A DNA stretch of 64,000 bases from Mesorhizobium sp. ORS 3359 (GCA_000824845.1 CCNC01000180.1:1-64000), one strand, 5' to 3'; positions 54,148 through 63,289 are shown, counted from the stretch's first letter. Notes: generated from the letters alone by a model not told the origin. Numbers and translations are program-made.

Positions 54148-54852
54148 ATGCCGGAAAATACACTCCAATCCACCATTCTGCACATTGGGATCAGAGTTCT
54201 CTTTCTCGTAATCCTTCTCTCCACCGGCATTGATACAACGCTGGCGGCCCCTCTGTCGCTGCCGTCGACGCCTTATAGGTATACAGTTCTGGATCAGGAC
54301 CTGCCTGCCGCTTTGCGAGAATTCGGCAACAACCTCAATGTCGACCTCGACGTCAGCTCCGAGGTAAAGGGGCGCATCCGCGGGCGTATGCCGAGTATGT
54401 CGCCGCGCGCGTTTCTGGATCGCTTGACCGAGCTCTACGATCTCCAATGGTACTATGATGGGCTTGTGCTCCACGTATCTGCTGCGAAAGAAGCGCAGAC
54501 TCGTATGCTGGTTTTGACTTCAGTCCGCTTCGAGGTGTTCAAGGCGGCCCTTGATGAGCTTGGAATTTCCGACGAGCGCTACGTCGTGAGACCGGCACCG
54601 GGAAAGGGCCTGGTCATGGTTTCCGGCCCACCCCGCTTCATTGTGCTTGTGGAGCAGACGTACAACGGTCTCGTAGCGGAGGCACAGGCGCGACCTCACG
54701 ACACCGGGACGCCCCCAAAGGAGACGGAACTGATGTTGTTTCGTGGCTCCTCGGCCGTGGTCGTTCGCGATGGGCGACCTGAAGGACCGTTCTCTTCCGA
54801 AGTGCCGCATCAGGACAGCGTCGTACGTGAGCCTGCACAGAGCCAGAGATGA
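54148..54852 (+). CDS. rhcC1: T3SS secretin N-terminal subunit RhcC1 (NolW)
   Basis: The 234-aa product begins with a signal peptide (VLFLVILLSTGIDTTLA) and continues with the N0/N1 periplasmic secretin modules (YRYTVLDQDLPAALREFGNN, then SEVKGRIRGRMPSMSPRAFL and RLTELYDLQWYYDGLVLHV). It ends before the membrane-inserted secretin domain. Rhizobia split the secretin in two genes; the other half is rhcC2 at 58341-59807. It is transcribed away from nopB and just before nopX. No clear tts box precedes it. Confidence 0.92.
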   Translation: MPENTLQSTILHIGIRVLFLVILLSTGIDTTLAAPLSLPSTPYRYTVLDQDLPAALREFGNNLNVDLDVSSEVKGRIRGRMPSMSPRAFLDRLTELYDLQWYYDGLVLHVSAAKEAQTRMLVLTSVRFEVFKAALDELGISDERYVVRPAPGKGLVMVSGPPRFIVLVEQTYNGLVAEAQARPHDTGTPPKETELMLFRGSSAVVVRDGRPEGPFSSEVPHQDSVVREPAQSQR

Positions 54853-54931
54853 CAATTGAGCATACACCGCAGCTTCCCGCAGGAAGCAACACGGCCGCCA
54901 TTCGCTAACAATCGCGTTTCCTTCCGCACTC

Positions 54932-54954
54932 GTCAGCTGTTCGACAGCTGAAGC
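54932..54954 (+). promoter_or_regulatory. tts box for nopX
   Basis: GTCAGCTGTTCGACAGCT followed by GAAGC is a close match to the TtsI-binding consensus with a clean palindrome. It lies about 145 bases before the nopX ATG. Confidence 0.9.
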
Positions 54955-55099
54955 TTGTAACCGGTGTTGTCGCTGACGAGGAACTAAAAATCGGCAGCAT
55001 TGATTAGCCGCACGTTAGTCATGCGGCCGGCGTTCGGTATTCGTCGGGAACGACGGTGGCACCAGGTGACGCAATTGATCTTAACTGTGAGGATGCACG

Positions 55100-57013
55100 A
55101 TGTCGCTTAGCCTTTCGGCAGCAAATAGCTCCAACCCCGCCCTCTCTCCACAGGCCTGCGCGGGCCCAGAAACTTCTTCCCAAATTGTCGCCCAGACCGG
55201 GCAAGGCGCGCTCTTGCCCTTCCAGGCGATGCTGTCCAGCTGCTCGCCGCAGGACAAAGTTTCCGATTCCATCGCGCAACTAAGCGCGTCGCCAGCGAAT
55301 TTGAAGTCGGCCATGGACGAATTCCAGCAGCACCCGCTGGACGAACTGCCGCCAGATGTGAAGGCATCGCTGGAAGACTTGCGACAGCATCCGCTCGAGC
55401 TCATGCCACCCACTCTGAGGGAGGCATTCAAATCGTTGGATCAAGCCCCCCCTGCAGGCGCTTCACCTCCCGTCGCACCACCTCCCATAGCGCCTGCGCC
55501 GATAGCGAGCACGCGGATCACGTGGTGTGACGGCAAGCTGACTGAGCCCGAGCTGCAGATCGTAGCGGTGCTGAACCGCCATAAGGACAAATGCCCGCTC
55601 AGTTGGGATTCGCTGAGCGGGCTAGCCAATGATCCGTCCACGCCGCCGGATCTTAAGGCTGCAATCGAAAGTTTGCAGCAGGACCCGGAGCTCTTTTATG
55701 CCATCGGCTCGCAGGGTGATGGCCGCTGCGGCGGCAAGATCAAGGCCAAGGATTTGTCCGGGTTCTCAGACCTTCACCCACAAGTCGCCGCCTTCCAGGA
55801 CCAGCAGGCACGAAGCTACGAGCAGAACTACATCCCATCCGACGGATCTGGAAATGGTCAGCCGACGGTCATGACCATGAACGATGCAGTGCGTGAACTT
55901 TACCGGTACTCCGACAACCTACCTGAGAACCTGAGCTTGGGTGATTTCGGGAAGATCGTTGACGGCACAGCAAAAACCGGCAAATGCCCGCCCCAAGTCA
56001 TTGCGGCCGCACAATATTTCCTCACTCACCCAGATGCTTGGAAGCAGTTGTATGGTGGCTCGATCGATAAAGTCCACAAATACGACTTCCTGCAAGTCGC
56101 TTCATCCTCGATGAGCCTCACGCAACCCGAGCTGAACACGCTCGATGTGATTAACCGCAATCAGCAAGCCTTTTTTAATAGCGGTGTCCTGACCCGCGAC
56201 AAACTGGCGAAGATGGCGGACGACAAGAGTCTCAGCCCAAAGGTACGACAAGCGGCATCGCAGCTACTATCAGATCCCCTATTGTTCGGCTTGCTGAACA
56301 ATTCAATTACGGGCTACAAGACCCATCATCGGTTCTTCGATTTTGGCGGCGGACATACTGTCGATTCCGGCAATATTAGCAACCGGGACTTCGCCAAATT
56401 CTATAACGATATGACCGTTGCGAACCGCACGGTTCAGCAGGCGAAGGCCCATGTTCCCAAAACCGCGGCAGATCAGGACGCGGTCGCGGATATGAAGATG
56501 GGTGTGGCGGACCAGCCGGATACCAAGTCTGCCAAGAAGAATGGCGGGGCTTTTATGCACGCCATCGACGGCGTCCTCAAGGTGGGTTCCAAAGTTTTTG
56601 ATTGGGCCGCGACGGCTGTGGGCCTCCTCAGCTTCGTTCCCGGCCTGGGCCAAATCGCCGATGCCGTTTCAATGGCGCTCGAGGGGGCGTCGCAAGCAGG
56701 GAAACTCATTCATACCGCTATTAGTGGAGGCAACATTAAGAAGGCATTGGCCGAAGCAGGGCTCGATTTCGCTGCTCAGGCTGTGGGCCTTGTCGCTGGC
56801 CCCGAGGTCAAACTCGCGATTCGCAACGGGCTCGCGAAGGCGGCGCTGGAAGAGGCCTTTACGGCCGGCGTGAACCTACCGGTCGAGGCCGCCAAATCCT
56901 ACGCGGAGAATTATCTAACCAATCTGAAGGCAAGCCTTGAGGCTGGCCCTATGCAAGCGGCAGGCGTTTCGGACTTTGTCGGCGTGGCGGCGCTGGCTCA
57001 ACGCGTGGCCTGA
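55100..57013 (+). CDS. nopX: T3SS translocator NopX (NolX/HrpF family)
   Basis: The 637-aa product matches NolX/NopX along its length. It has an N-terminal secreted region, two repeats of the kind FQQHPLDELPPDVKASLEDL and RQHPLELMPPTLREAFKSL, then EPELQIVAVLNRHKDKCPLS and FYAIGSQGDGRCGGKIKAKD. Hydrophobic segments occur near the C-terminus (WAATAVGLLSFVPGLGQIAD, FAAQAVGLVAGPEVKLAIRN). NopX is thought to insert into the plant plasma membrane as a translocon pore. The start has GTGAGGA just upstream. The preceding tts box and following stem-loop make it a single-gene transcript. Confidence 0.96.
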   Translation: MSLSLSAANSSNPALSPQACAGPETSSQIVAQTGQGALLPFQAMLSSCSPQDKVSDSIAQLSASPANLKSAMDEFQQHPLDELPPDVKASLEDLRQHPLELMPPTLREAFKSLDQAPPAGASPPVAPPPIAPAPIASTRITWCDGKLTEPELQIVAVLNRHKDKCPLSWDSLSGLANDPSTPPDLKAAIESLQQDPELFYAIGSQGDGRCGGKIKAKDLSGFSDLHPQVAAFQDQQARSYEQNYIPSDGSGNGQPTVMTMNDAVRELYRYSDNLPENLSLGDFGKIVDGTAKTGKCPPQVIAAAQYFLTHPDAWKQLYGGSIDKVHKYDFLQVASSSMSLTQPELNTLDVINRNQQAFFNSGVLTRDKLAKMADDKSLSPKVRQAASQLLSDPLLFGLLNNSITGYKTHHRFFDFGGGHTVDSGNISNRDFAKFYNDMTVANRTVQQAKAHVPKTAADQDAVADMKMGVADQPDTKSAKKNGGAFMHAIDGVLKVGSKVFDWAATAVGLLSFVPGLGQIADAVSMALEGASQAGKLIHTAISGGNIKKALAEAGLDFAAQAVGLVAGPEVKLAIRNGLAKAALEEAFTAGVNLPVEAAKSYAENYLTNLKASLEAGPMQAAGVSDFVGVAALAQRVA

Positions 57014-57017
57014 CAAA

Positions 57018-57047
57018 TCAATCCGCGTCTCCTTCGGCGCGGATTGA
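57018..57047 (+). terminator. stem-loop after nopX
   Basis: TCAATCCGCG at 57018-57027 pairs perfectly with CGCGGATTGA at 57038-57047 around a 10-base loop. It begins 5 bases after the nopX stop. There is no long T-run, but the position and perfect stem suggest transcription stops here. Confidence 0.65.
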
Positions 57048-57752
57048 CCTATCTGCCAATCAGTGGCTGCACAGACTTTGCAGCCCTGATTGGCGGGCTG
57101 GGTTGCGGCGGGGTGAACCCCTCGATGGTGCGATAGATCGTCCATTGCATGGTCGGCGCACCATTCAAAAGGATTTCGTGGATGTCGCTGGCAACAAGTC
57201 CCGCATGCCGATCATCGACGCGGAGCGTAGCCTTCAATCGATCCTGGCGAGGTCTTAGAATCGTCTGGCAGGCAAGGGGACGTTTCCCGACTGCGATAGC
57301 GAACTTCAATGAAAGCGCGGCTGTCGTCCCGCTCTTCCCATAAACATCACCATCTGCGGGTGTGGCGAGGAGGCTTCGGTTGCACGAGTCGCGGGCTTCT
57401 CGAACGTCTACAGCGGGAGCACCCTAGCAATCCCGATCACCTTGCGCATACGGTACAACGCCGATCGAAAATGCGTCGCAAGAACAGGAGGTATTTCACG
57501 CCCGAAATGCCGATCAGGCAAATCCGATCATTGCAACTTCATTCCCGGGGAAATCAGGCAACATTCTGATGACACTCTGAAGGACCTTTGGGAAGAGGTT
57601 CCTCAAGTCTGATCGCCTAATGGCCCCCCGGGCATCGCCCGTTGCGTGACGCCTCTACCGATACCCGTTGCCACCCAACGACCATTCCTGCCCTTGCGCA
57701 ACCGCCGTCATGCGTAATGCCTGGTTGCGTAGTGCTATGGTCTTGATTGCTG
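57048..57752. other. intergenic, no gene recognised
   Basis: This is a 700-bp gap between convergent nopX and the y4xK-like gene. Open frames on both strands are short and lack motifs. In NGR234-type islands the neighbouring region holds nopL, which is not seen here. Confidence 0.45.
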
Positions 57753-58331
57753 TTACTTTTCGTGTTCTGCGCTGCTGGTCTTGCCCGTCTCGAAGGTCCT
57801 GTATTTGGCAACCGGGATAGCCGCGCGATCACCGAGACTTGGCCTGACAGCGTTGTTGTCGATCAAATCGAGCGGGTCGTTGACCATGACCGCCAAATTG
57901 CGACGCGTCGAACAGCCAAGCGTCCGGTCGAAGGAACTGTCATTGGCTAAAGGACCGGACAATGGCGGGCAGTCAGGGGGGAGGCTATCGTAGACAATCG
58001 CCTCTATTCGCGCTGCAGAACGGTGGCGCTGTTCAAAGAGGCGGATGTGGTACGCGTCAACTCCCATCCCCATCACCTGACTGGCGACCTCCGCGCCCAG
58101 CCAGGGCGGGCCGCTGATAAAAATGTGGACGGCATCGGGCCGGCCACGGCTGGTGCTCGCAATGAAATTACGCAAACGCTGCCGTTCGACAGAGTGAAGG
58201 CTCCGCAAGAACAAGACGTTGCTCTTCTGCCGGACGATGATTTCAGTCGATGACTCAACCCGCGAGGAGCTTGTGCAGCCACTCACGCTCGCGCTCAGAG
58301 CGACCAGGAGGATTGTGATCCGCATCGTCAT
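57753..58331 (-). CDS. CpaD-like outer-membrane lipoprotein (y4xK-like)
   Basis: The 192-aa product has a lipoprotein signal (MTMRITILLVALSASVSGC, Cys19). Its body shows the CpaD pilus-assembly signature near the end (LGCSTRRNLAVMVNDPLDLI) and VHIFISGPPWLGAEVASQVM. CpaD-type proteins help place secretin complexes in the outer membrane of tight-adherence pili. NGR234 has y4xK directly after rhcC2, as here, with 9 bp between them. A piloting or stabilising role for RhcC2 is inferred. Confidence 0.8.
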   Translation of the reverse strand: MTMRITILLVALSASVSGCTSSSRVESSTEIIVRQKSNVLFLRSLHSVERQRLRNFIASTSRGRPDAVHIFISGPPWLGAEVASQVMGMGVDAYHIRLFEQRHRSAARIEAIVYDSLPPDCPPLSGPLANDSSFDRTLGCSTRRNLAVMVNDPLDLIDNNAVRPSLGDRAAIPVAKYRTFETGKTSSAEHEK

Positions 58332-58340
58332 TGGGCGTCA

Positions 58341-59807
58341 CTATTCAATGATGAAGCCGTCCAGGACGCCTGAGCCGCCGGTAGCGTGGTCTTGCGGCGG
58401 ATTTTCCGATGAGTTCATCGGAGTGGGCTCCACGTCGGAAGCCGAGCCGAGGCGATCGGTAGGCGTGCTCATCTGCTTGGGATTTGATCCTGGCCTCACG
58501 ATGTAAGGGGTGACTATGATAACCAGTTCCGTCTCCTCCTTTTGAAATGATGAAGAACGGAAAAGGGCGCCGAGGATCGGCAAGTCGCCCAGCCAGGGAA
58601 AGGCGCGGATATCAGTATTGACGTTCCGCCTGATCAGCCCACCGATTGCGAAGCTTTGACCGCTGCCGAGCTCAACGGCAGTGTCGGCACGCCGCGTGGA
58701 GACGCCAGGCACAGAAATACCGTTGATTTGGACGGCACCTTGTGTCGACAGTTCACTAACTTCCGACTTCACGCGAATATTGATCTGCTCGTTATTAAGC
58801 ACCGTTGGCACGAACTCCAAGCCGATGCCGAAGTGACGGAATTCAACCGAAACTTGCCCACTCCCCTGCACGACCGGAATGGGAAATTCACCGCCGGCCA
58901 GGAAGTTAGCGGATTCACCGGACATCGCGGTGAGATTCGGTTCAGCTAAGACAGAAGCGACATGCTCCTTTGCGAGCGCGTCGAGAACCGCGCCAAGGCT
59001 GGCATTGCCATCATTGTACGCGACGCCGGCCGTACCGCCGCCGCTCGCCGCACCAGAACCGCCACCTTTGCCGCTGGCCAAACCCACGGTCAAATTGCCG
59101 ATCTTGCCGAAAGCGGACAGGTTGATACCGAGTTCCTTCATGGCGCTACGGGATACCTCCGCTACGCGCACGCTCAGATTGACCTGTAACGACCCAGCGA
59201 CTTGAATCTCATTGTCGACCTGCGCGCCGTCACCGAGAAATTGCTCAGTGACTTTCGTCGCGGTGTCGACGACTTGGGCATTGGGCGCTGTCCCGCTAAG
59301 GATCGCACCGCGCGGCGTATAGCTGACGTGGATTGGATAGTCGCCGACCCGAGTCCTCAACATGGCGCGCAGATCCTCGATTGGTTCAGTGACAACGATA
59401 TTCAACTGTGCGAGAGCCTCCCCGTTGGCGTCCAAGGCAAATAGGCTGGTCCGCCCGGATTTCTTGCCAAACACGAATACAGTCTTGTTCGAGGGTGCCT
59501 GAAAATCTGCGATCGTCGGATCAGCAATAAAGACGCTGGCGGCTGGCGCGGATAAATGAATTGTCTTGCCGAGCGAAGAGGAAAGATTCAGCGTGCCGTT
59601 GATACTATTGGCAGTGGCACGCGGTGCGCCTTCATACAGCTTGTCTTGGGCCGTGGCAGAAAATGGGGAAAACAGAATGAGCGCGCAAAGAAGATAGGCC
59701 GGGCAAGGAGAAACCATAGTTCTCAAACCGTCAATGACGGTCGACCGCCGATTGGCGGGGGAATGGCCATTAGGAACGACTTTCAAGGCAATCTTCGCTT
59801 TCAACAT
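58341..59807 (-). CDS. rhcC2: T3SS secretin C-terminal subunit RhcC2
   Basis: The 488-aa product has a long N-terminal part before a signal-peptide-like segment (SPCPAYLLCALILFSPFSAT, about residues 33-52). The N-terminal extension may be untranslated if a start within it is used. The secretin domain shows the usual features: VNLSVRVAEVSRSAMKELGI, ASVLAEPNLTAMSGESANFL and AGGEFPIPVVQGSGQVSVEF. It ends with GQSFAIGGLIRR and ILGALFRSSSFQKEETELVI. Together with RhcC1 it forms the outer-membrane ring. It lies 9 bp after ttsI. Confidence 0.93.
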   Translation of the reverse strand: MLKAKIALKVVPNGHSPANRRSTVIDGLRTMVSPCPAYLLCALILFSPFSATAQDKLYEGAPRATANSINGTLNLSSSLGKTIHLSAPAASVFIADPTIADFQAPSNKTVFVFGKKSGRTSLFALDANGEALAQLNIVVTEPIEDLRAMLRTRVGDYPIHVSYTPRGAILSGTAPNAQVVDTATKVTEQFLGDGAQVDNEIQVAGSLQVNLSVRVAEVSRSAMKELGINLSAFGKIGNLTVGLASGKGGGSGAASGGGTAGVAYNDGNASLGAVLDALAKEHVASVLAEPNLTAMSGESANFLAGGEFPIPVVQGSGQVSVEFRHFGIGLEFVPTVLNNEQINIRVKSEVSELSTQGAVQINGISVPGVSTRRADTAVELGSGQSFAIGGLIRRNVNTDIRAFPWLGDLPILGALFRSSSFQKEETELVIIVTPYIVRPGSNPKQMSTPTDRLGSASDVEPTPMNSSENPPQDHATGGSGVLDGFIIE

Positions 59808-59816
59808 GCGACCAGC

Positions 59817-60503
59817 TTAGGCAGATGGTGCGTCAATCGATTCAAGAATGTAGCCAATGCCACGCGCTGTGTTGATTCGGAGGGTTGCCCCTGACTGACA
59901 CAGGTTTTTGCGCAAGCGATAGATGCCGACTTCGAGGGCGTTGGCCGAAACTTCATCGTCGAACGCATAGAGGCTATCTTCCAGCTGCGCGCGTGGAACA
60001 GTGCGACCTGCGCGGTTGAGTAGATGCTCGAGAATACACAATTCGCGGCGTGCTATCTTTATTGGCTGGCCCCCAACGAAAACTTGTCGACCGATCGGAT
60101 CGAATTGTAGATTGCCAAATGCAACGGTGGGATCGGCAATCTGTGTTGAACGCCGCAGAATGGCCCGCATTCTGGCGATGAGTTCTTCGGTGCAGACTGG
60201 CTTTGGCAGGAAATCGTCCGCACCACCGTTGAAAATCGCAATACGCTTTTCGAGATCGTCGATACTGCTCATGATGAGCGCAGGAACCGAATGACCGTTG
60301 CTCCTTAACTGTGTCAACCAGGGCAAACTATCACCGTCCGGCATGACCAACTCCAACAGGAGAATGTCATAGCTCGCACAACAAAATGCAGTGGACGCCT
60401 CGTCCAGGGTACGAGCCACATCAACGGCGAAACCACAATCCTCGAGCGCCCCCTGTATCGTGCGTGTAAGATGGATATGATGGTCAATAAGCAGCGTTCG
60501 CAT
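59817..60503 (-). CDS. ttsI: T3SS transcriptional activator TtsI
   Basis: The 228-aa product has a response-regulator receiver domain and an OmpR-type winged helix (RRELCILEHLLNRAGRTVPR and GIYRLRKNLCQSGATL with NTARGIGYIL). At the phosphoacceptor place the residue is Glu (E51, in DILLLELVMPDGD), and the acidic pocket reads LLIDHH, so activity without phosphorylation is likely, as proposed for rhizobial TtsI. TtsI binds tts boxes; seven candidates occur in this window. The start at 60503 gives MRTLLIDHH; a start at 60515 would add four residues. It is transcribed downstream of the nod box at 60814-60866. Confidence 0.93.
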   Translation of the reverse strand: MRTLLIDHHIHLTRTIQGALEDCGFAVDVARTLDEASTAFCCASYDILLLELVMPDGDSLPWLTQLRSNGHSVPALIMSSIDDLEKRIAIFNGGADDFLPKPVCTEELIARMRAILRRSTQIADPTVAFGNLQFDPIGRQVFVGGQPIKIARRELCILEHLLNRAGRTVPRAQLEDSLYAFDDEVSANALEVGIYRLRKNLCQSGATLRINTARGIGYILESIDAPSA

Positions 60504-60523
60504 TTCAACACCCATCAAGCACG

Positions 60524-60763
60524 TCAAAAGTCCCTAATAGTGCACGGTTTGTCACGCACGTTGTCGGGTAGAGGGTAGTCAATGCCCTCTTGACCGAACA
60601 TCTGGTCGCTCCTTGCGCCGCAAATGACTTCTCCGGACGGGATGGACTCGTGGCCGCCGCGACGGTCGATCCAGTCAATGCCATGAGGCTGCTCTATCAG
60701 ATCGTCGCTCTCGCTGCTGAAGACGGTGTCGGATCCGGTCATGCCGCGAAGAGGGTTTGCCAT
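60524..60763 (-). CDS. small ORF between nod box and ttsI, 79 aa
   Basis: The ATG at 60763 is preceded by AGGAG at 8 bases, a good ribosome binding site. The ORF ends 8 bases before the upstream ttsI ATG at 60515, so translation of ttsI could be coupled to it. The product (MANPLRGMTGSDTVFSSESD and onward) is acidic, hydrophilic and contains no motif I recognise. It may be a genuine small protein or only a leader. Its location in the 50-bp-spaced nod box transcript makes it the first reading frame of the T3SS regulatory mRNA. Confidence 0.5.
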   Translation of the reverse strand: MANPLRGMTGSDTVFSSESDDLIEQPHGIDWIDRRGGHESIPSGEVICGARSDQMFGQEGIDYPLPDNVRDKPCTIRDF

Positions 60764-60813
60764 CGGACATACTCCTGATGATGGCCCCCATCGTACTTTT
60801 TACACTATACTTT

Positions 60814-60866
60814 GGATTATTGAAAATTGATTGCTTGGATAATGTTCATCCACGTTTCGGATGGAT
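60814..60866 (-). promoter_or_regulatory. nod box upstream of ttsI
   Basis: On the minus strand it begins ATCCATCCGAAACGTGGATG and after ACATT continues ATCCAAGCAATCAATTTT followed by CAATAATCC. It fits the NodD-binding nod box consensus in the ATC-N9-GAT part and the ATCNAAACAATCRATTTT part. It is oriented toward ttsI. In NGR234 ttsI is also nod-box controlled, so flavonoid/NodD control is expected. Confidence 0.92.
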
Positions 60867-61605
60867 CACATTTAGCCCTTCCACTTTGCACTTTGTGTGA
60901 TCTCATGAATTCCATGCAGCTATAACTTCGAATTTTGAGGCTAACCGGGGCAGACGCCCACCTGTGAAGCACTGGATCAAAAACAGCCCCGCCGCCAGTC
61001 CCCCTTTCAATCGGCGAGTCCCTGCCGGGTTCGCGGATTGACACGTACTTGTAACCGGCCATTTTGACGGCCCAATTCTCGATCGGGGGTTCGAGGTCCT
61101 GAAGGTCGCAGAATCTGCAACCGAGCAGTAGCTTCATGAGACGGTCCTGGCCACGAGCCGGTTGAGTTCTCAGCGCAAGAAACCATTGAACGCGAACTCG
61201 GCCTACCTGAACGTGCTGCGCGCCTTCGAGGCCACGATATTGTCATGCTCGAGGTGATCGCGCCAAAGGTGGATGCTTCGGATTGGCAGCGCCGACGCAG
61301 TCGGTGATCGGCGGCCGCTGATTTGGCTGCAAGGGAGCCGAAAACGGCCGGCGAGTTTCGGCTGGGATTTGCGATAGAAGGAACCAGCGCCCGCGACCAG
61401 GAGGGATTAGTTGAAGGCGGGGAGGGTAGTGATGATCTCCTCCAGAAGCTTCGGCTTAATCTCCTCGGGTGTGAGGGCGGGGCCGCCGGGAATCAGATCG
61501 TGCTTCTTGAGCCAGATCGGTAGCTGCTCGGCGTCGCAGTAAGCCAAGCTCGCCTTGATCTGCGATCGCAACCGTGGCGCATCGTTCGTGTGCGGTGTTG
61601 ATCGC
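60867..61605. other. intergenic/decayed, unidentified open frames
   Basis: A minus-strand frame at 60817-61137 overlaps the nod box and is unlikely to be coding. Another at 61407-61691 ends with IKASLAYCDAEQLPIWLKKH and PALTPEEIKPKLLEEIITTL, which reads like a real protein tail but has no recognisable family or start. It may be a relic of a metabolic gene belonging to the block to its right. Confidence 0.35.
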
Positions 61606-62233
61606 TCACCGGATGTGGTGAGCGCTGCCGCTCCCCAGTTTGCCGATGCGGTGCTCGTCATAACTGCCGCCGTCGACGTCGAGCGTCGCACCGTTGACCG
61701 AGGCCTGCGACGGGCGCATCACGAAGGCGACAAGTTCGACGACCTCGGCCGGCAAGGCCATCTCGCCGATCGGAATGTTCGCCACCGCGGCTTGCTTGCC
61801 GTGCGCCGCGACAAAATCGTCAGCCATGTCGGTTCGCACCCAGCCGGCGCGATTGCAACGGCCGTTACGGCATCAGTGCCGAAGGAGCAGCAATGGACTT
61901 CCTCAGATTGAAGAGCGCTGCCTTGCTCGCGCCGTTAGGGCATTGGCATCACCGCGATGGACGGCGCGACTCGCCATATTGATACGGTGCGTCGCCCGCC
62001 GTTGCCTTCAAGTGCCGGATAGCTTTCCTCGCGAGGACGGCGGCGGCAAAAAAGTTGAGCTGAAACTCCTTGTGCCAAGCCGATTTCCAGCGGCACAAGC
62101 AGCGTTCGGCGCTTAGCGACCGTACTAAGCGATGGGACGGGCTCCTTCCGCGGCAAATTTTCGACGATTGCCGCGCCGATATTGCCGGATTCCGCATAAC
62201 GAGAACAGTCAGGCCGTCAAGCGGCTTGCCCAT
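61606..62233 (-). pseudogene. short-chain dehydrogenase (SDR) pseudogene, multiple frameshifts
   Basis: The 5' end reads MGKPLDGLTVLVMRNPAISA, an SDR N-terminus with a damaged glycine motif (TGxxxGIG is lost). It continues as WHKEFQLNFFAAAVLARKAI with DAPYQYGESRRPSR, resembling the central SDR region after a frame change. The end is in another frame: VANIPIGEMALPAEVVELVA followed by SQASVNGATLDVDGGSY, the standard SDR C-terminus. At least two shifts separate the parts. It follows the proline-racemase-family gene by about 11 bp, so it was once in the same operon. Confidence 0.75.
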
Positions 62234-62244
62234 CCTTGTCTCAC

Positions 62245-63279
62245 TTACGTCAACAGGTCGACCTGCGGCCCCCAAGTGTCGGAGAGCACAAAGCCGGCAG
62301 GGAACGGTTCGTCATCCGCAATCCGCAACTCCGAGCGCCCGAAGATGTAACCACGACCTGTGACGCGCGGCAGCACTGCCTTGCGACCGCCGATTTCGGC
62401 TTCGCCGATCGCCTCGGCCGTGAACTCGCCGCCGATGATCGAACGCGAGACATGGGTATCACCGATTTTCAACAGGCCGCGCGCAAACAGCGCCGCAAGA
62501 TTGGCTGAACTTCCGGTGCCGCATGGAGAGCGGTCTACCCGGCCCGGCGGCAGCGTCGTGCAGGTGCGGACCGCGCCATCGGGTTCGCGATCGCGAAACA
62601 TGACGTAAGCAATCTCGTCGACGCCCGAGAGCGTCGGGTGCTTCACCGTCACCTGCTCTGCGAGGAGGCTCTTAAGCTCGATACCGGCTTCGGCGAGGCC
62701 GCGCGCGTTGGAAGGCTTGATGGAAAGGCCGATCTGACCGACATCAACCAGCGCATAATAGACTCCGCCGAACGCGACATCGACATTGACCTTGCCCCAT
62801 TGCGGCGTTTCGATTGCGTGGTCAAGCAGCTCCGCGAAGCTCGGCACGTTATCGAGGCTGACGGACAGGCAGCGCCCGTTTTCACAGCGCGCCCGGGCCA
62901 CGATGAGGCCAGCAGGCGTGTCCAGCCGCACGACGGTCTCCGGCTCGCGCATGGCGACGCGTCCGCTTTCGAGAAGCGCCGTGACGACGCAAATGCAGTT
63001 GCTGCCGGACATAGGATGAGCCTTGTCGGCCTGCAACACGATGAAACCGGCATCCGCATCGGCTCGGGTTGGCGTGACAATGAGGTTCACCGACATGGCG
63101 ACATTCGCGCGCGGTTCTCTGCTGACGAATCGACGCAGGCTATCATCCACAGCGTTGATGTGGTTCATCTTGTCGAGCATGGTGCTGCCTGGGATTTCCC
63201 GCGCGCCGCCGGTCAACACATGACCGACCTCGCCCTGGCAATGGACGAGCAAAAGATCGAGGGATTTTTCGAAGCGCAT
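62245..63279 (-). CDS. proline-racemase-family enzyme (hydroxyproline epimerase/dehydratase type)
   Basis: The 344-aa product matches the proline racemase superfamily: GGAREIPGSTMLDKM near the N-terminus, KAHPMSGSNCICV at residues 86-98, and DRSPCGTGSSANLA with Cys253. In true proline racemases and 4-hydroxyproline 2-epimerases both catalytic residues are Cys; here the first is Ser91. Family knowledge says Ser/Cys members can act as 4-hydroxyproline epimerases and/or trans-3-hydroxyproline dehydratases, so the substrate is probably a hydroxyproline and not proline. It is preceded by an ALDH stump and a D-amino-acid oxidoreductase, which fits hydroxyproline breakdown. Confidence 0.88.
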   Translation of the reverse strand: MRFEKSLDLLLVHCQGEVGHVLTGGAREIPGSTMLDKMNHINAVDDSLRRFVSREPRANVAMSVNLIVTPTRADADAGFIVLQADKAHPMSGSNCICVVTALLESGRVAMREPETVVRLDTPAGLIVARARCENGRCLSVSLDNVPSFAELLDHAIETPQWGKVNVDVAFGGVYYALVDVGQIGLSIKPSNARGLAEAGIELKSLLAEQVTVKHPTLSGVDEIAYVMFRDREPDGAVRTCTTLPPGRVDRSPCGTGSSANLAALFARGLLKIGDTHVSRSIIGGEFTAEAIGEAEIGGRKAVLPRVTGRGYIFGRSELRIADDEPFPAGFVLSDTWGPQVDLLT

Positions 63280-63289
63280 GTGCCGGCTC

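Noticed and set aside
57048..57752. Possible nopL gene, expected near y4xK in related islands
   Set aside because: No long ORF or repeat typical of NopL was found.
60817..61137. 106-aa minus-strand ORF overlapping the nod box
   Set aside because: It overlaps the regulatory site through its 3' end, lacks motifs, and its existence seems due to chance.
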